NCBI RefSeq assembly: GCF_002259605.1
Contig: NZ_MWWR01000002.1
Coordinates: 1 to 64,000, forward strand
DNA from: Pseudoscardovia radai
Lineage (GTDB): Bacteria > Actinomycetota > Actinomycetes > Actinomycetales > Bifidobacteriaceae
DNA: 64,000 nucleotides
Direction: 5' to 3'
The notes beneath the pieces were generated by a model. The model saw only the letters and a list, made by a program, of their open reading frames with translations, was not told where the DNA came from and searched no databases. How positions within the stretch are numbered: position 1 is the stretch's first letter; each line of letters opens with the position of its first letter. Shown here one piece after another: positions 8,618-19,037 of the stretch. The position numbers and the translations under genes were made by a program.

Positions 8618-9916
8618 ATGACCCTGCTGGACAATGCTGACGCGCAGTACCCCGACCTCGACTCGCTGTCGAGCGAGGAGCTGATGCGCATCGACCCGTT
8701 GGACGGGCGCAAGCTTCGCATAGGCATCGTGTGCCCCTATTCCATGGAATACCCCGGCGGCGTGCAGTTCCACATCCTCGATTTCGCCGAGGAACTCATG
8801 GAGCGCGGCCATTACGTGCAGGTGCTGGCGCCGGGGCGACGCACCAAGGACATGCCGCTGTGGGTGCAGACGACGGGCACGAGCTTCTCGATCCGTTATA
8901 ACGGTTCGGTGGCGCGCCTGAGCTTCTTCGGCACGGTGGGCCTGCGCACACGCCGCTGGATCCGCCAGGGCCAGTTCGACATCGTGCATCTTCACGAGCC
9001 GGAGGTGCCGAGCCTTCCGCATACCGCGCTGCGCCCGGGCTTCGAGCACCCGCCCTACGTGGCGACGTTCCACACGTCGTTCGACCATTACCCGAAGTCC
9101 CTGGAGTTCTTCAGCAATTACCTGCACAACCGCACGGGCATGATCGACCAGGCCATCTGCGTGTCGAAGTCGTCGTATGAGGTCATGGAGCATTACATCG
9201 ACCCGGCCGTGCCGGTGCATATCATCCCCAACGGCGTGCAGACCAAGCTGTTCGAATCGGCGCAGCCCAACCCCGAGTGGAAGGGCACCACGTCGGCGCC
9301 GACCATCGGCTTCCTGGGCCGCATGGGGGAGGAGCGCAAGGGCTTCCGCGTGTTCGCCGAGGCCATGCGCCATATCCTCAAGTTCTACCCGCACGCGCGC
9401 TTCCTGTGCGCGGGCGACGGAGAGGACGCCGCGCGAAAGATTCTCGACGACATCAGCCCCGACCTCGTCAAGCATGTGGAGTTCCTCGGGCGCATCTCCG
9501 ACGAGGACAAGGCGCGTTTCTACAAGTCGCTGACGCTGTATATCGCGCCGCAGACGGGCGGCGAGAGCTTCGGCATCGTGCTTGTGGAGGCCATGGCGGC
9601 CGGCTGTCCCGTGGTGGCGAGCGACCTTGAGGCGTTCCGCGCCGTGTCGGAGAACGGCAAGGGCGCGAATCTGTTCCTGGCGGGGCAGAGCAAGTCGCTG
9701 GCGCAGAACGTCATCGGGCTGCTGGCGAACGAGCCGGTGCTCGACGACCTGCGCGAGGCGGGCAAACGATGCGCCCGCAAATACGAGTGGGACCGCGTCG
9801 ACGTGGAGCTGCTGCGCGTGTACGCCGACGCCCTGAAGGGCCGGGGCGACGACGCGGAGGGCTCCGACAAGCCGAAGCGGCGCAGGCGCGGCCGATTCAG
9901 CTCTCGGCTGGAGTAG
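8618..9916 (+). CDS. pimA: GT4 glycosyltransferase, PimA-like phosphatidylinositol mannosyltransferase
   Basis: A 432-residue GT-B glycosyltransferase. The N-terminal Rossmann half begins with 'RIGIVCPYSMEYPGGVQFH', the glycine-rich acceptor loop that PimA uses. The C-terminal half has 'GFLGRMGEERKGF', 'AGDGEDA' and the E-x7-E donor motif E316-E324 in 'GESFGIVLVEAMAAG'. It would transfer the first mannose from GDP-mannose to phosphatidylinositol at the inner membrane face. The ATG at 8618 has a strong aaaggag site. About 40 extra residues precede the conserved fold and about 25 basic/acidic residues trail it. The surrounding cluster supports the assignment; the sugar donor is inferred. Confidence 0.88.
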   Translation: MTLLDNADAQYPDLDSLSSEELMRIDPLDGRKLRIGIVCPYSMEYPGGVQFHILDFAEELMERGHYVQVLAPGRRTKDMPLWVQTTGTSFSIRYNGSVARLSFFGTVGLRTRRWIRQGQFDIVHLHEPEVPSLPHTALRPGFEHPPYVATFHTSFDHYPKSLEFFSNYLHNRTGMIDQAICVSKSSYEVMEHYIDPAVPVHIIPNGVQTKLFESAQPNPEWKGTTSAPTIGFLGRMGEERKGFRVFAEAMRHILKFYPHARFLCAGDGEDAARKILDDISPDLVKHVEFLGRISDEDKARFYKSLTLYIAPQTGGESFGIVLVEAMAAGCPVVASDLEAFRAVSENGKGANLFLAGQSKSLAQNVIGLLANEPVLDDLREAGKRCARKYEWDRVDVELLRVYADALKGRGDDAEGSDKPKRRRRGRFSSRLE

Positions 9917-9961
9917 GCCGGCTGGCGGGCGCCGGATGTGGCGTTTGTCGCTTGAATTACC

Positions 9962-9967
9962 TATAAT
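9962..9967 (+). promoter_or_regulatory. -10 element upstream of yebC
   Basis: A perfect TATAAT lies 43 nt before the yebC start. No good -35 hexamer is seen at 16-18 nt upstream, so an activator or extended contacts may be needed. Confidence 0.5.
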
Positions 9968-10009
9968 CGCACCGTTTGTATGTATTCGTCCGTTCTAGTC
10001 AGGAGCAAT

Positions 10010-10768
10010 ATGTCCGGACATTCCAAGTGGGCCACTACGAAGAACAAGAAGGCGGCCATCGACGCCAAGCGCGGCAAGCTGTTTGCCAAGCTCATCAAGA
10101 ACATCGAGATCGCTGCTCGCACCGGCGGCGGCGACCCCAACGGAAACCCGACCCTGTACGATGCCATCGTCAAGGCCAAGAAGAGCTCCGTCCCGGCCGA
10201 CAACATCACGCGCGCCGTCAAGCGCGGCTCCGGTGAGGAAGCCGGCGGCGCCGACTACGAGGAGATCGTGTACGAGGGCTACGCTCCCGGCGGCGTGGGC
10301 CTCATCATCCAGTGCCTGACCGACAACCGCAACCGTGCGGCCGCCGACGTGCGCTCCACCCTCACGAAGAAGGGCGGCTCCCTGGCCGCCAACGGCTCCG
10401 TGAGCTTCAACTTCGACCGCAAGGGCCAGATCGTGGTGCCGTCCGAGGGCGTGGACTACGACAAGCTCTTCGAGATCGCCGCGGACGCCGGCGCGGAGGA
10501 TGTCTCCGACGACGGCGACACCTACACGGTGACCACCGCCCCGTCCGACCTGGTGACGGTGCGCAAGGCCGTGCAGGACGCGGGCATCGACTACGATTCC
10601 GCCGAAGTGGAGCTCGTGCCGCAGAACGAGGTGGAGCTCGACCTCGAGGCCGCGCAGAAGGTGAGCAACCTCATCGACGCGCTCGACGACCTCGACGATG
10701 TGCAGAACATCTACTCGAACTGGACGGCCTCCGACGAGGTCATGAAGCAGCTCGAGGACGCCGAGTGA
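10010..10768 (+). CDS. yebC: YebC/PmpR family protein (TACO1-type translation/transcription factor)
   Basis: A 252-residue protein starting '[25 protein letters not shown]', the hallmark N-terminus of the family, followed by the acidic middle and C-terminal domains ('[19 protein letters not shown]', '[11 protein letters not shown]'). The ATG at 10010 follows an aggag site; a start 30 nt upstream lacks the family N-terminus. Family members have been described as DNA-binding regulators and more recently as ribosome-associated factors helping translation of proline-rich stretches. It lies directly before ruvC with a 13-nt gap, the arrangement found in many actinobacteria, so transcriptional coupling with the junction-resolution genes is likely. 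Confidence 0.95.
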   Translation: MSGHSKWATTKNKKAAIDAKRGKLFAKLIKNIEIAARTGGGDPNGNPTLYDAIVKAKKSSVPADNITRAVKRGSGEEAGGADYEEIVYEGYAPGGVGLIIQCLTDNRNRAAADVRSTLTKKGGSLAANGSVSFNFDRKGQIVVPSEGVDYDKLFEIAADAGAEDVSDDGDTYTVTTAPSDLVTVRKAVQDAGIDYDSAEVELVPQNEVELDLEAAQKVSNLIDALDDLDDVQNIYSNWTASDEVMKQLEDAE

Positions 10769-10781
10769 GCGGAGTCCCCGC

Positions 10782-11366
10782 GTGTTGATTCTTGGAGTCG
10801 ACCCCGGCCTGACACGGTGCGGGGTCGGCGTCATCGAAGCCGGCGCATCGCGCCGGCTTTCTTTCGTTCATGTGGATGTGATCCGCTCAAGCCCCGACAC
10901 GCCTCAGGACCTGCGCCTCCTGAAGATCTACAACGGCCTTGTGGAGAAAATCGAGCGCTTCGTGCCCGACGTCGTCTCCATCGAGCGCGTCTTCGCGCAG
11001 GAGAACCGCAGTACGGTGCTCGGCACCGCCCAGGTGGCCGGGCTCGCCATGCTCGCCGCCGCACAGCGCGGCATCCCGACGGCGCTGCACACGCCGTCGG
11101 AGGTCAAGCTCGCCATCACCGGCAGCGGCACCGCGCCGAAAAAGCAGGTGGAGTACATGGTTATGCGCATCCTCAACCTCAATGAGCCGCCGAAACCGGC
11201 GGACGCGGCAGATGCTCTCGGCCAGGCCATCTGCCACGCCCTGCGCCCGGCTGGAGCCATCCAGGGCGGCGAACGCGAGGAGCACCTGACCCCGGCTCAA
11301 CGCCAGTGGGCCCAGGCCGTGCAGGCCAGCAAACACGGGCGCGGGCCGCAGAAGCGCGATATGTAG
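10782..11366 (+). CDS. ruvC: Crossover junction endodeoxyribonuclease RuvC
   Basis: A 194-residue resolvase that cuts Holliday junctions. The acidic active site is visible: D7 in '[10 protein letters not shown]', the Glu of '[10 protein letters not shown]', and the C-terminal '[12 protein letters not shown]' Asp pair. It uses a GTG start (10782) with a gagcggag site, 13 nt after yebC. The C-terminus carries about 30 extra residues, Gln/Arg-rich, beyond the catalytic fold. A 223-nt gap with a probable SOS operator separates it from ruvA, so ruvC may be transcribed mainly with yebC. Confidence 0.95.
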   Translation: MLILGVDPGLTRCGVGVIEAGASRRLSFVHVDVIRSSPDTPQDLRLLKIYNGLVEKIERFVPDVVSIERVFAQENRSTVLGTAQVAGLAMLAAAQRGIPTALHTPSEVKLAITGSGTAPKKQVEYMVMRILNLNEPPKPADAADALGQAICHALRPAGAIQGGEREEHLTPAQRQWAQAVQASKHGRGPQKRDM

Positions 11367-11418
11367 CATCGATGTGCTGCCGAGGTGCTGCTTGTGTGAG
11401 ACGCCACGACACGCACTG

Positions 11419-11434
11419 TCGAACGCGCGTTCGA
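11419..11434. promoter_or_regulatory. SOS (LexA) box upstream of ruvA
   Basis: A perfect 16-bp palindrome TCGAAC-GCGC-GTTCGA matches the actinobacterial and Gram-positive LexA operator form. A -10-like TATGCT follows at 11441-11446, so a bound repressor would occlude the promoter. This predicts damage-inducible transcription of ruvA and ruvB. Confidence 0.8.
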
Positions 11435-11589
11435 GTGTGGTATGCTGGGTGGCGATAGGCGCCTCGGCGCTCTGCGACGGTGTGATGGTGTGACGGCACC
11501 GTCGTCCATGCACGACGCACCTTCAAGGCATAAAACCATCGAGGAGCAATCATCATCGAGGCACAAAACCATCGAAGAACGGAGGAGAC

Positions 11590-12222
11590 ATGATAGCGAG
11601 TCTGACGGGAACCGTGGAGTCGGTCGATGCCGACTCCACCATCATCGACGTACACGGCATCGGATTCCTCGTGCGCATGCCCTCGAGCGACCTCGCGAAG
11701 ATCCACGCGGGGCAGGAGGCGCATGTGCTCACGTCCATGACCGTATCGCAGGATGCCATCAGCCTGTACGGCTTCCTGTCCCGATCCTCCCTCGACCTGT
11801 TCCACCAGCTTCTCAAGGTCAGCGGCATCGGGCCCAAGGTGGCGCTCGGCGTGCTGTCGGCGTTCACCCCGACCGATTTCGCGCGCATCGTGCGCGACCA
11901 TGACACCACGGCCCTGACCAAGGCGCAGGGCCTGGGCAAGAAGGGCGCGCAGAAGATCATCCTCGAACTGGCCAACAAACTCGTTCTCGACGAGGACGAC
12001 GCCTCCGCGACCTCCGCATCCGCCGCCGAGCAGAACGCCGACCCGGTGGTCGCCCAGCTCGTCGACGCCATGGTCGGCATGGGCAAGGACGCATCCCAGG
12101 CCCGCGCCGCCATCGAGAAGGCAATCGAGACCCTGGGCCTGAGCACACCGCTGCCGGCGGACCGCGACACCGAATCCGCGGTCCTGACACTCGCCTTCCG
12201 TTCCACCGACAGGAGGGGATAG
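11590..12222 (+). CDS. ruvA: Holliday junction DNA helicase subunit RuvA
   Basis: A 210-residue tetramer-forming protein that recognises four-way junctions and loads RuvB. The N-terminal OB-fold ('[28 protein letters not shown]') is followed by helix-hairpin-helix motifs ('[17 protein letters not shown]' and '[17 protein letters not shown]') and a C-terminal RuvB-contact domain after an Ala/Ser/Glu linker. The ATG at 11590 has a ggagga site. The leader contains two near-identical ~20-nt copies (ataaaaccatcgagga and acaaaaccatcgaaga types) at about 11526-11580. Only one base separates it from ruvB. Confidence 0.96.
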   Translation: MIASLTGTVESVDADSTIIDVHGIGFLVRMPSSDLAKIHAGQEAHVLTSMTVSQDAISLYGFLSRSSLDLFHQLLKVSGIGPKVALGVLSAFTPTDFARIVRDHDTTALTKAQGLGKKGAQKIILELANKLVLDEDDASATSASAAEQNADPVVAQLVDAMVGMGKDASQARAAIEKAIETLGLSTPLPADRDTESAVLTLAFRSTDRRG

Positions 12223-12223
12223 C

Positions 12224-13279
12224 ATGGCCGACGATATCCGCATCAACGACCACGCCAGCGAAGACTCCCTGCGCATGGTCTCCGCCCAGACGCAGCAGAA
12301 CGAGTCCCTGTCGGACGAGGAGCTGCGACCTGCATCGCTGGACGATTTCATCGGCCAGCCGCGTCTCAAGGAACAGATGCGTCTGTTCCTCACGGCCGCG
12401 CAGAAACGCGGCGTGCCGCCGGACCATATCCTTCTGGCCGGCCCTCCGGGACTGGGCAAGACGACGCTTGCCATGATCGTGGCCAATGAGCTTGGCGTGC
12501 CCGTGCGCATCACCTCGGGCCCCGCCATCCAGCACGCCGGTGACCTCGCGTCCATCCTCAGCTCCCTTGACGAAGGGGAGGTGCTTTTCATCGACGAGAT
12601 CCATCGTCTTCCCCGCGCCGCGGAGGAGATGATGTACATCGCCATGGAGGATTTCCGCGTCGACGTCATGGTGGGCAAGGGGCCGGGCGCATCGTCGATC
12701 CCGCTGACGCTGCCACGCTTCACGGTGATCGGCGCCACGACGCGCGAGGGCATGCTGCCTTCGCCGCTGCGCGCCCGCTTCGGCTTCACCGCTCATCTCG
12801 ACTTCTACCCGGCCGAGGAGTTGCAGAAGCTCATCCACCGTTCGGCGCGCGTACTCGACGTGACGATCACCGACGAGGCCACCGAACAGCTCGCCCTGCG
12901 CTCCCGCGGCACGCCGCGTATCGCCAACCGCCTGCTGCGCCGCGTGCGCGACTGGGGCGTGGTGCACGACCTCGACGTCATCGACATCGATGCCGTGCGC
13001 TCGGCGCTCGAACTGTACCAGATCGACACCGAGGGCCTCGACAGGCTCGACATCGCCGTGCTCAATGCCGTGTGCCGCCAGTTCAACGGCGGCCCCGTGG
13101 GCCTGAGCAACCTCGCCGCCATGGTGGGCGAGGAGGCGGAGACCGTCGAGACCGTGTGCGAACCGTATCTGGTGCGCGAGGGCTTCCTCGTGCGCACGCC
13201 GCGCGGTCGCGTCGCCACGCGCAAGGCCTGGGAGCATCTGGGCCTCGTGCCGCCGGCCGAGGGCAACGCCTTGTTCTGA
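12224..13279 (+). CDS. ruvB: Holliday junction branch migration ATPase RuvB
   Basis: A 351-residue AAA+ motor driving branch migration with RuvA. Walker A is G73-PPGLGKTT with K79; Walker B is 'VLFIDEIH' with D124/E125. The family signature '[18 protein letters not shown]' (sensor 1 and Arg finger region) and the C-terminal winged helix ('[17 protein letters not shown]') are intact. The start ATG at 12224 is preceded by 'aggagggg' at the end of ruvA, giving tight translational coupling. Length is usual for the family. Likely SOS-inducible with ruvA. Confidence 0.97.
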   Translation: MADDIRINDHASEDSLRMVSAQTQQNESLSDEELRPASLDDFIGQPRLKEQMRLFLTAAQKRGVPPDHILLAGPPGLGKTTLAMIVANELGVPVRITSGPAIQHAGDLASILSSLDEGEVLFIDEIHRLPRAAEEMMYIAMEDFRVDVMVGKGPGASSIPLTLPRFTVIGATTREGMLPSPLRARFGFTAHLDFYPAEELQKLIHRSARVLDVTITDEATEQLALRSRGTPRIANRLLRRVRDWGVVHDLDVIDIDAVRSALELYQIDTEGLDRLDIAVLNAVCRQFNGGPVGLSNLAAMVGEEAETVETVCEPYLVREGFLVRTPRGRVATRKAWEHLGLVPPAEGNALF

Positions 13280-13535
13280 CGGCGGGCCCGTCCCGGATGG
13301 GGCTGCGCGGGACACATGAAGCCGACGGCCCCGGTGCCGTGAAGAAATCGCACGGTACGGCGCCTCGTGACGGAATTCCCGGTTCCATCCGCTACCATGT
13401 GGTGCGGTGCATGAGGCGAGCCTGCTTTCCGGGCGGGTTCGCCTCGCCGTGGAAGATATCGCCCAGAAGCAACATCCCCCAACAACACAACTCGAAATAA
13501 CAACACTCCCAAGCAAATCACCCCAAGGAGGTTCC

Positions 13536-13967
13536 ATGGATAACAACGCCGTGACCTACATCTTCATGATCGTCCTTCTTGTCCTCATGGTCGTTTTCAT
13601 GGGCCGTGCGTCCAAGAAGCAGACGGCCCAGTACAAGGAGCGCGAGGATTGGCGCAAGCAGCTCAAGCCCGGCGACAAGGTCGCCACCCAGTCCGGCCTG
13701 CTCGGCGAGGTCGTGGAGGTGCTTCCGGACTATGACGAGATCATCATCAAATCCGAGGACTCCCTGAGCCGCTGGCGTCTCGCCGCCGTCATCCAGCCGC
13801 CGGTGCGCCCCGCCTACGTGCCCGACGAGGATGAGGATTCCGAAGAGTCCGACGATTCCGCCGACGACACCTCCGCTCCGGCCTCCATCGAGGGCGCGCC
13901 GTCCGACGCCGCGCAGGAGAACGCCGCCGACGATTCCGACACTGAGGACGCGCAGGCGAAGGCCTGA
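13536..13967 (+). CDS. yajC: Preprotein translocase accessory subunit YajC
   Basis: A 143-residue protein with one N-terminal membrane helix (about 8-23) and the conserved 'LKPGDKVATQSGLLGEVVEV' domain. The start at 13536 follows a strong aaggagg. The C-terminal ~50 residues are an acidic Asp/Ser/Ala-rich tail absent from short YajC proteins. In many actinobacteria yajC is followed by secD and secF; here a terminator-like hairpin and then apt follow, with no room for secDF. YajC binds the SecYEG/SecDF holo-translocon, so its partner may be encoded elsewhere or be absent. Confidence 0.92.
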   Translation: MDNNAVTYIFMIVLLVLMVVFMGRASKKQTAQYKEREDWRKQLKPGDKVATQSGLLGEVVEVLPDYDEIIIKSEDSLSRWRLAAVIQPPVRPAYVPDEDEDSEESDDSADDTSAPASIEGAPSDAAQENAADDSDTEDAQAKA

Positions 13968-14044
13968 GTCCGGAAGACCGCAGCCGCGGCACGACGCCCG
14001 CGGCATCGTATGCCGTCTCGCGGCGCCCTATATACGCCGCCATA

Positions 14045-14076
14045 CCCGCACCGCCACGCCATGGGGTGCGGGTTTT
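14045..14076 (+). terminator. Rho-independent terminator after yajC
   Basis: CCCGCACC (14045-14052) pairs with GGTGCGGG (14065-14072), loop 12 nt, followed directly by TTTTGC. It closes the ruvAB-yajC stretch. Confidence 0.7.
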
Positions 14077-14255
14077 GCATTCCGCCGCCATCCGGACGCT
14101 GCAGCGCGAACGTGCGTCATCGCGAAGGCCGTACACCATTGCAACCGCCGTGCTATTGCGAACGCCGCGGCGCGGCTGTGGCGGGCGCGGCGTACAGTGT
14201 CAGTGTCATACGCCGCAGTCCGCCCTTGCCGAGACGGAACCGAAAGAGAGGAAAC

Positions 14256-14834
14256 ATGGCAAGCGATATCGTCCCCGAGAAACTCACGGTGATGGGCAAG
14301 GAGAACACCGACTACCTGCTGTCGCTGTTCCGCACGATCCCCGGATTCCCCAAGGCGGGCATCAAGTTCCGCGACTACATGCCGCTGCTTGCCGACGCCA
14401 AGGGCCTGGGCATCCTCCTCGAGGCGCTCAACAGGGCGCTTCCCGTGCCGGCCGACCAGATCGACGCCATCGCCGGCCTCGAAGCGCGCGGCTTCCTCAT
14501 CGGCGTTCCGCTCGCCGCCCGCCTGGGCAAGGGCTTCGTGGCCGTGCGCAAGGCCGGCAAGCTCCCGCCGCCTGTCGAGCACGCCGACTACTCGCTTGAA
14601 TACGGCACGGCCTCGCTCGAGATCGAGGAGGGCATCATCCGCCCCGGCGCGCGCGTGCTCATCGTGGACGACCTCATCGCCACCGGCGGCACCGCGCACG
14701 CCGCGAAAACGCTGATTGAATCCGTGGGCGCCACCGTATGCGGCTACAGCTTCATCATGCGCCTCGACGGGCTCGACGGCTGCGACCAGCTGGGCGACGC
14801 CCCTATCTCGTCGCTGGTGTCGATGCCCGCCTGA
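14256..14834 (+). CDS. apt: Adenine phosphoribosyltransferase
   Basis: A 192-residue type I phosphoribosyltransferase that salvages adenine to AMP using PRPP. The PRPP loop 'VLIVDDLIATGGTA' (D138, D139) and the adenine-pocket segment 'FRTIPGFPKAGIKFRDYMPLL' are present, as is 'GLEARGFLIG'. The ATG at 14256 follows agagagga; the in-frame upstream extension from 14010 has unlike composition and no ribosome site. It sits where secDF-apt would be found in Mycobacterium. The C-terminus is about ten residues longer than the minimal fold. Confidence 0.95.
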   Translation: MASDIVPEKLTVMGKENTDYLLSLFRTIPGFPKAGIKFRDYMPLLADAKGLGILLEALNRALPVPADQIDAIAGLEARGFLIGVPLAARLGKGFVAVRKAGKLPPPVEHADYSLEYGTASLEIEEGIIRPGARVLIVDDLIATGGTAHAAKTLIESVGATVCGYSFIMRLDGLDGCDQLGDAPISSLVSMPA

Positions 14835-14992
14835 TATGGCGCGGCGCATCACCGACCAAGGCGACGACCGGGCGCATTGCGTGCATAAGCGGCACTCAGG
14901 CATTACTCTGGTAGACGGCGTTCCCCGAACCGAGGTGCGGCATGCCCCGCGCCCGACGATACGCCGCAACAGACAACCGCAAAGGGGTTGAA

Positions 14993-16240
14993 ATGGATTT
15001 GTACGAGTACCAGGGACGGCAGCTCTTCGAGGAGAAGGGCATTCCGGTTCCCGAGGGCATCTACGCCGAGACGGCCGAGGACGCCCGCAAGGCTGCGGAC
15101 GAGATCGGCTATCCGTGCGTGATCAAGGGACAGGCGAAGATCGGCCACCGTGGCCAGGCCGGCGCCGTAAAAATCGCAAGGGACGCCGACGAGGCCTACG
15201 AGCTCGCCCAGCGCATCCTGCCGATGAGCGTGCGCGGCCACAAGGTGCACGGCGTGCTGGTGTGCGCCGCGGCCAACATCCTGCATGAGTACTATGTGTC
15301 GATTTCCGTGGACCGCACCTCGCGCGACTACGACGTCCTCGCCACCGCCGCGGGCGGCACCGAGGTCGAGGAGATCGCACGCCAGCATCCTGAGAACGTG
15401 CGCCGCCTGCATATCGACCCGTACGCGGATTTCACGATCGACGATGCACGCGTGATGGCCGAGAAGATCGGCTTCTACCACGCCGACAACGAGCAAGCCG
15501 CCCAGATCCTGCTGCGCATGTGGGAGGTGTTCAAGGAGAACGACGCCACGCTTGTCGAGATCAACCCGCTCGCCAAGATCGGCTCGCCCGACGATGAGTC
15601 CAGCAAGAGCCTGTGCGCCCTCGACTCCAAGGTGTCTCTCGACGGCAACGCGGCGTACCGCCATGACGGCTGGAAGCGCTTCGCCGACGACACGGGCGTC
15701 GATCCGCTCGAGAAGCGCGCCCAGGCCCACGGCCTGCACTACGTGCACCTGAACGGCCAGGTCGGCGTCATCGGCAACGGCGCGGGACTCGTCATGAGCT
15801 CCCTCGACGCGGTGGCCGGCGCGGCCGAGGACCAGGGCACCGACATCAAGCCCGCGAACTTCCTGGACATCGGCGGCGGCGCCTCGGCCGAGGTCATGGC
15901 CGAATGTCTCTCCATCGTGCTGGCCGACCCGGCCGTGCGCGACGTGTTCGTGAACGTCTACGGCGGCATCACCTCCTGCCAGCTGGTGGCCGAAGGTATC
16001 CTCGAGGCGCTCGACACGCTTGGCACCACGGTGCCGATCATCGTGCGCTTCGACGGCAATGCCGCGGCCGAGGGCCTCGAGACGCTCAGGTCTTCCGGAC
16101 GGGGCAACATCATCGTCGAATCGACGATGGAGAAGGCCGCGGCAGAGGCCGCGCGCATCGCCGCCGACGCCGAGAGGCAGGACGCCGCTAAGCGCGGCGT
16201 CGCACAGGCCGACGCAAGCAAGGAAGGGGAGAACCGATGA
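14993..16240 (+). CDS. sucC: Succinyl-CoA synthetase beta subunit
   Basis: A 415-residue ATP-grasp protein that with SucD interconverts succinyl-CoA and succinate with NDP phosphorylation. It begins '[22 protein letters not shown]', the family N-terminus, and shows the ATP-grasp segment '[18 protein letters not shown]' and the C-terminal CoA-ligase domain '[22 protein letters not shown]' and 'NVYGGITSC'. The start at 14993 (site aaagggg) is chosen over an upstream ATG at 14942. An Ala-rich charged helix of about 30 residues extends the C-terminus. It overlaps sucD by 4 nt (ATGA). Confidence 0.95.
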   Translation: MDLYEYQGRQLFEEKGIPVPEGIYAETAEDARKAADEIGYPCVIKGQAKIGHRGQAGAVKIARDADEAYELAQRILPMSVRGHKVHGVLVCAAANILHEYYVSISVDRTSRDYDVLATAAGGTEVEEIARQHPENVRRLHIDPYADFTIDDARVMAEKIGFYHADNEQAAQILLRMWEVFKENDATLVEINPLAKIGSPDDESSKSLCALDSKVSLDGNAAYRHDGWKRFADDTGVDPLEKRAQAHGLHYVHLNGQVGVIGNGAGLVMSSLDAVAGAAEDQGTDIKPANFLDIGGGASAEVMAECLSIVLADPAVRDVFVNVYGGITSCQLVAEGILEALDTLGTTVPIIVRFDGNAAAEGLETLRSSGRGNIIVESTMEKAAAEAARIAADAERQDAAKRGVAQADASKEGENR

Positions 16241-17160
16241 GTCTTTTCGTCAGGGACGGCGCGCCCGTCATCGTGCAGGGCATGACCGGCCACCAGGGCA
16301 TGACGCATACCGCGCGCATGCTCAAGGCCGGAACGAATATCCTCGGCGGCGTCAACGCACGCAAGGCCGGGCAGGTGGTGGAGCTTCCCGACGCCACGGG
16401 CGTCGTGCGCTCGCTTCCCGTGTACGCCAATTGCGCCGAGGCCCGCGAGGCCACGGGTGCGGAGGCATCCGTCGTCTTCGTGCCGCCGCGCTTCGCCAAG
16501 GATGCCATGATCGAGGCCATCGAGGCCGGCATCCCGCTGATTGTGGTCATCACCGAGGGCATCCCGGTGGCCGACACCGCGTACTGTGTGTCGCTTGCGC
16601 GCCGCAAGGGCGTGCGCATCGTAGGCCCGAACTGCCCCGGTCTCGCCACGTTCGGCGAGACAGACGGCGCCACCGGCACGAACCTCGGCATCATCCCGGA
16701 CGGCATCGTCAAGCGCGGCCCGCTGGGCCTCGTGTCGAAATCCGGCACGCTGACCTACCAGCTCATGGGCGAGCTCTCCGATATCGGCTTCACTGCGGCG
16801 CTCGGTGCTGGCGGCGACCCGATCGTCGGCACCACGCTTCTTGAGGCCGTGCAGGCGTATGCTCAGGATGCGAACACCAAGGCCGTCGTCATGATCGGCG
16901 AGATCGGCGGCGACGCCGAGCAGCAGGTGGCGGACTGGGCCAAAACCCATATGACGAAGCCGCTTGTGGCCTACATCGCGGGCTTCACCGCCCCCGAAGG
17001 CAAGCAGATGGGACACGCCGGCGCCATCGTGTCCGGAGGCAAGGGCAGCGCGGCCGACAAGAAGGTCGCGCTCGAGGCAGCCGGCATCCCCGTCGGCCGC
17101 ACGCCCGGCCAGACCGCCCAGATCATGCGTGAGATCCTGACGACCCGCGGAATCATATGA
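16237..17160 (+). CDS. sucD: Succinyl-CoA synthetase alpha subunit
   Basis: A 307-residue partner of SucC. The CoA-binding N-terminal fold starts '[23 protein letters not shown]'. The phosphorylated active-site histidine is H260 in '[16 protein letters not shown]'; 'GPNCPGLAT' contacts CoA. The ATGA overlaps at both ends, with sucC upstream and the DUF6350 gene downstream, make this a coupled three-gene unit. Bifidobacteria have an incomplete citrate cycle, so the enzyme more likely supplies succinyl-CoA or drains succinate than runs a full cycle (inference). Confidence 0.96.
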   Translation: MSLFVRDGAPVIVQGMTGHQGMTHTARMLKAGTNILGGVNARKAGQVVELPDATGVVRSLPVYANCAEAREATGAEASVVFVPPRFAKDAMIEAIEAGIPLIVVITEGIPVADTAYCVSLARRKGVRIVGPNCPGLATFGETDGATGTNLGIIPDGIVKRGPLGLVSKSGTLTYQLMGELSDIGFTAALGAGGDPIVGTTLLEAVQAYAQDANTKAVVMIGEIGGDAEQQVADWAKTHMTKPLVAYIAGFTAPEGKQMGHAGAIVSGGKGSAADKKVALEAAGIPVGRTPGQTAQIMREILTTRGII

Positions 17161-19037
17161 CGAAACGACCCTCCGCCGGGCATGGCTCCGACACCACCGA
17201 CACCGAGGACAGGGACGGCGTCGCGTCGTCATCCATAGGCGCCGCGACATCCGCCGGACCGGCCACATCAACCGGCGTCACGACATCCTTGGACGACGTG
17301 ACGCTTCCAGACGCCGACGGCACGCGCCCCTCCGCGGTCTCACGCTTCCTGCGCGGGGCCCTGTGGGGCCTTTTCGGCTGGTTCCTGCCCACGTTCCTGC
17401 TGTGGCTCGTCGTGGCCACCTGCATGTTCATGTTCTCGATGGAGAACACCACGTCCCTGACCGCCGCCATCATGCCCGTCAGCGCCGCGACGGTGCTCAC
17501 GGCGCAGGGCGTGGGCGTGCGCTACCAGTTCCTCGACGTGTCGGTTATCCCGCTTCTGGCCACCATCATCTACCTGGTCTCCGGCTATGCGTTCGCCCGT
17601 CGTCTCAAGGACGGGGCGGCTCCGCTCGTCGGCTTCGCGGCCGTCTGGGTGGCGCTCGACATGTTCGTGTACGGGCGCAGTCCGCTCACCGCCTCCGACG
17701 CGTGGCCCGTGGCGCTGGGCAAGTTCCTCGTGGTTGCGCTCGTCGTGCTTGTACTGGCGCACGGAGCGCGGGCGTACCGCGCCGCCATCGGGGCCATCAA
17801 GACACGTGTGTCCGCGCCGCTGGCGCGCACCGTGGATCTCTCGTTCCGCATTGTGCGCGTCTTCGCCCTCGTCATGGCCACGGTCGGCATCGTCACCTTC
17901 GTGGTGTGGCTTGTGGTGGGTTTCGACGCCATGCGCACCGTGGCGTCGTTCATAGGCATGGGCAACGCCTCGTTCTGGGCCGCGTTCGTACTCTCTCTTC
18001 TGTGGATGCCCGACATGTGCCTGTGGGCGCTGTCATGGAGCGCCGGGGCGGGCTTCCGTATCGGTTCCTTCGCCACCTTCACCATGTGGCAGGGCGACGC
18101 GCGAGAGCTTCCCGCCATCCCCATCTTCGGCATCCTGCCGCAGCCGGTCCCCAATGCCACGGCGACGCTGGCACTGGAATCGATCCCCGCCGTCGCGGCC
18201 TTCCTCATCGCCGTGGCGTTCATGCTGTCGAAGAAGCGCATCGACATCTTCCACCGCCGTCTGAAGAAGCGCCCGCGCCTGGCATCGCCCCGCTCCATCG
18301 TCGACATCCTTCTGTCTTTCGTCACGATGTGCCTGTCGTGCATCTGGATCGTGGTCGGCTGCTTCATCGCCTTCTCGTTGTCCTGCGGCTCGCTGGGAAC
18401 GGAGCGTCTGGCACAGCTGGGTGTCACCGACGTGGCGGAGTCCACGCGTGCCCTGGCGCGCCCCGCCGCCATCGGATTCTTCTGCGCCTTCCTGCTCATG
18501 GTTATCGTCAGCTGCATCATCGAGCTCGTCACCGTGCTGCGCGCCCGCCGAGAGGCCGCGCAGCGCTTGGAGACGGACACCGATCTCGACGCGATAGCCC
18601 GCACCGTGCGCACGTCGCGCAGCGCGGAGCGCGATGCCGAACGACACGCCTCGGATAGCCGGCGTGTCGCGCGCTCGGCGCGCGGCATGCACGATGGCGC
18701 CGACAGGAGCGGGGCCTCCTATGGCGCGGACGCGGCCCTCGGCTCCGAGGAGGGCGGCGCGCCTCGTTCCGACGATGACGCCGCTGCGTCCGATGTGGCC
18801 GGCGGCTTTACCGAAGGCTACGACGATGCGATGCGCCGCGCAGGGCGCACCGTGCGCAGTATGGGACGCGGCGTCTCGGCTTCCGGCGCATCGCACACCC
18901 TCGCGGAGCCCCGTTCCGTGCGCGAGGCGCTCGATTCCGCCGATTTCCCCTCCGAGTCCTCGCTCCACCTGCCCGAGGCTGGCGAAACCGACGGAGCGCA
19001 TCGGAATGACGGAGCCGGCACCCCGTCCCAGGGCTGA
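17157..19037 (+). CDS. DUF6350-family multi-pass membrane protein
   Basis: A 626-residue protein whose start overlaps the sucD stop (ATGA). The N-terminal ~55 residues are Thr/Ser/Asp-rich and soluble. Residues ~65-470 contain about ten hydrophobic segments separated by short loops, several with Arg/Lys on the likely cytoplasmic side. The final ~150 residues are an Arg/Asp/Ser/Ala-rich tail. The same position between sucD and the purine gene is held in Mycobacterium by Rv0955, a DUF6350 protein, which fits the hydropathy and composition. The function of the family is not known. The gene precedes purH with a 117-nt gap. Confidence 0.75.
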   Translation: MTKRPSAGHGSDTTDTEDRDGVASSSIGAATSAGPATSTGVTTSLDDVTLPDADGTRPSAVSRFLRGALWGLFGWFLPTFLLWLVVATCMFMFSMENTTSLTAAIMPVSAATVLTAQGVGVRYQFLDVSVIPLLATIIYLVSGYAFARRLKDGAAPLVGFAAVWVALDMFVYGRSPLTASDAWPVALGKFLVVALVVLVLAHGARAYRAAIGAIKTRVSAPLARTVDLSFRIVRVFALVMATVGIVTFVVWLVVGFDAMRTVASFIGMGNASFWAAFVLSLLWMPDMCLWALSWSAGAGFRIGSFATFTMWQGDARELPAIPIFGILPQPVPNATATLALESIPAVAAFLIAVAFMLSKKRIDIFHRRLKKRPRLASPRSIVDILLSFVTMCLSCIWIVVGCFIAFSLSCGSLGTERLAQLGVTDVAESTRALARPAAIGFFCAFLLMVIVSCIIELVTVLRARREAAQRLETDTDLDAIARTVRTSRSAERDAERHASDSRRVARSARGMHDGADRSGASYGADAALGSEEGGAPRSDDDAAASDVAGGFTEGYDDAMRRAGRTVRSMGRGVSASGASHTLAEPRSVREALDSADFPSESSLHLPEAGETDGAHRNDGAGTPSQG

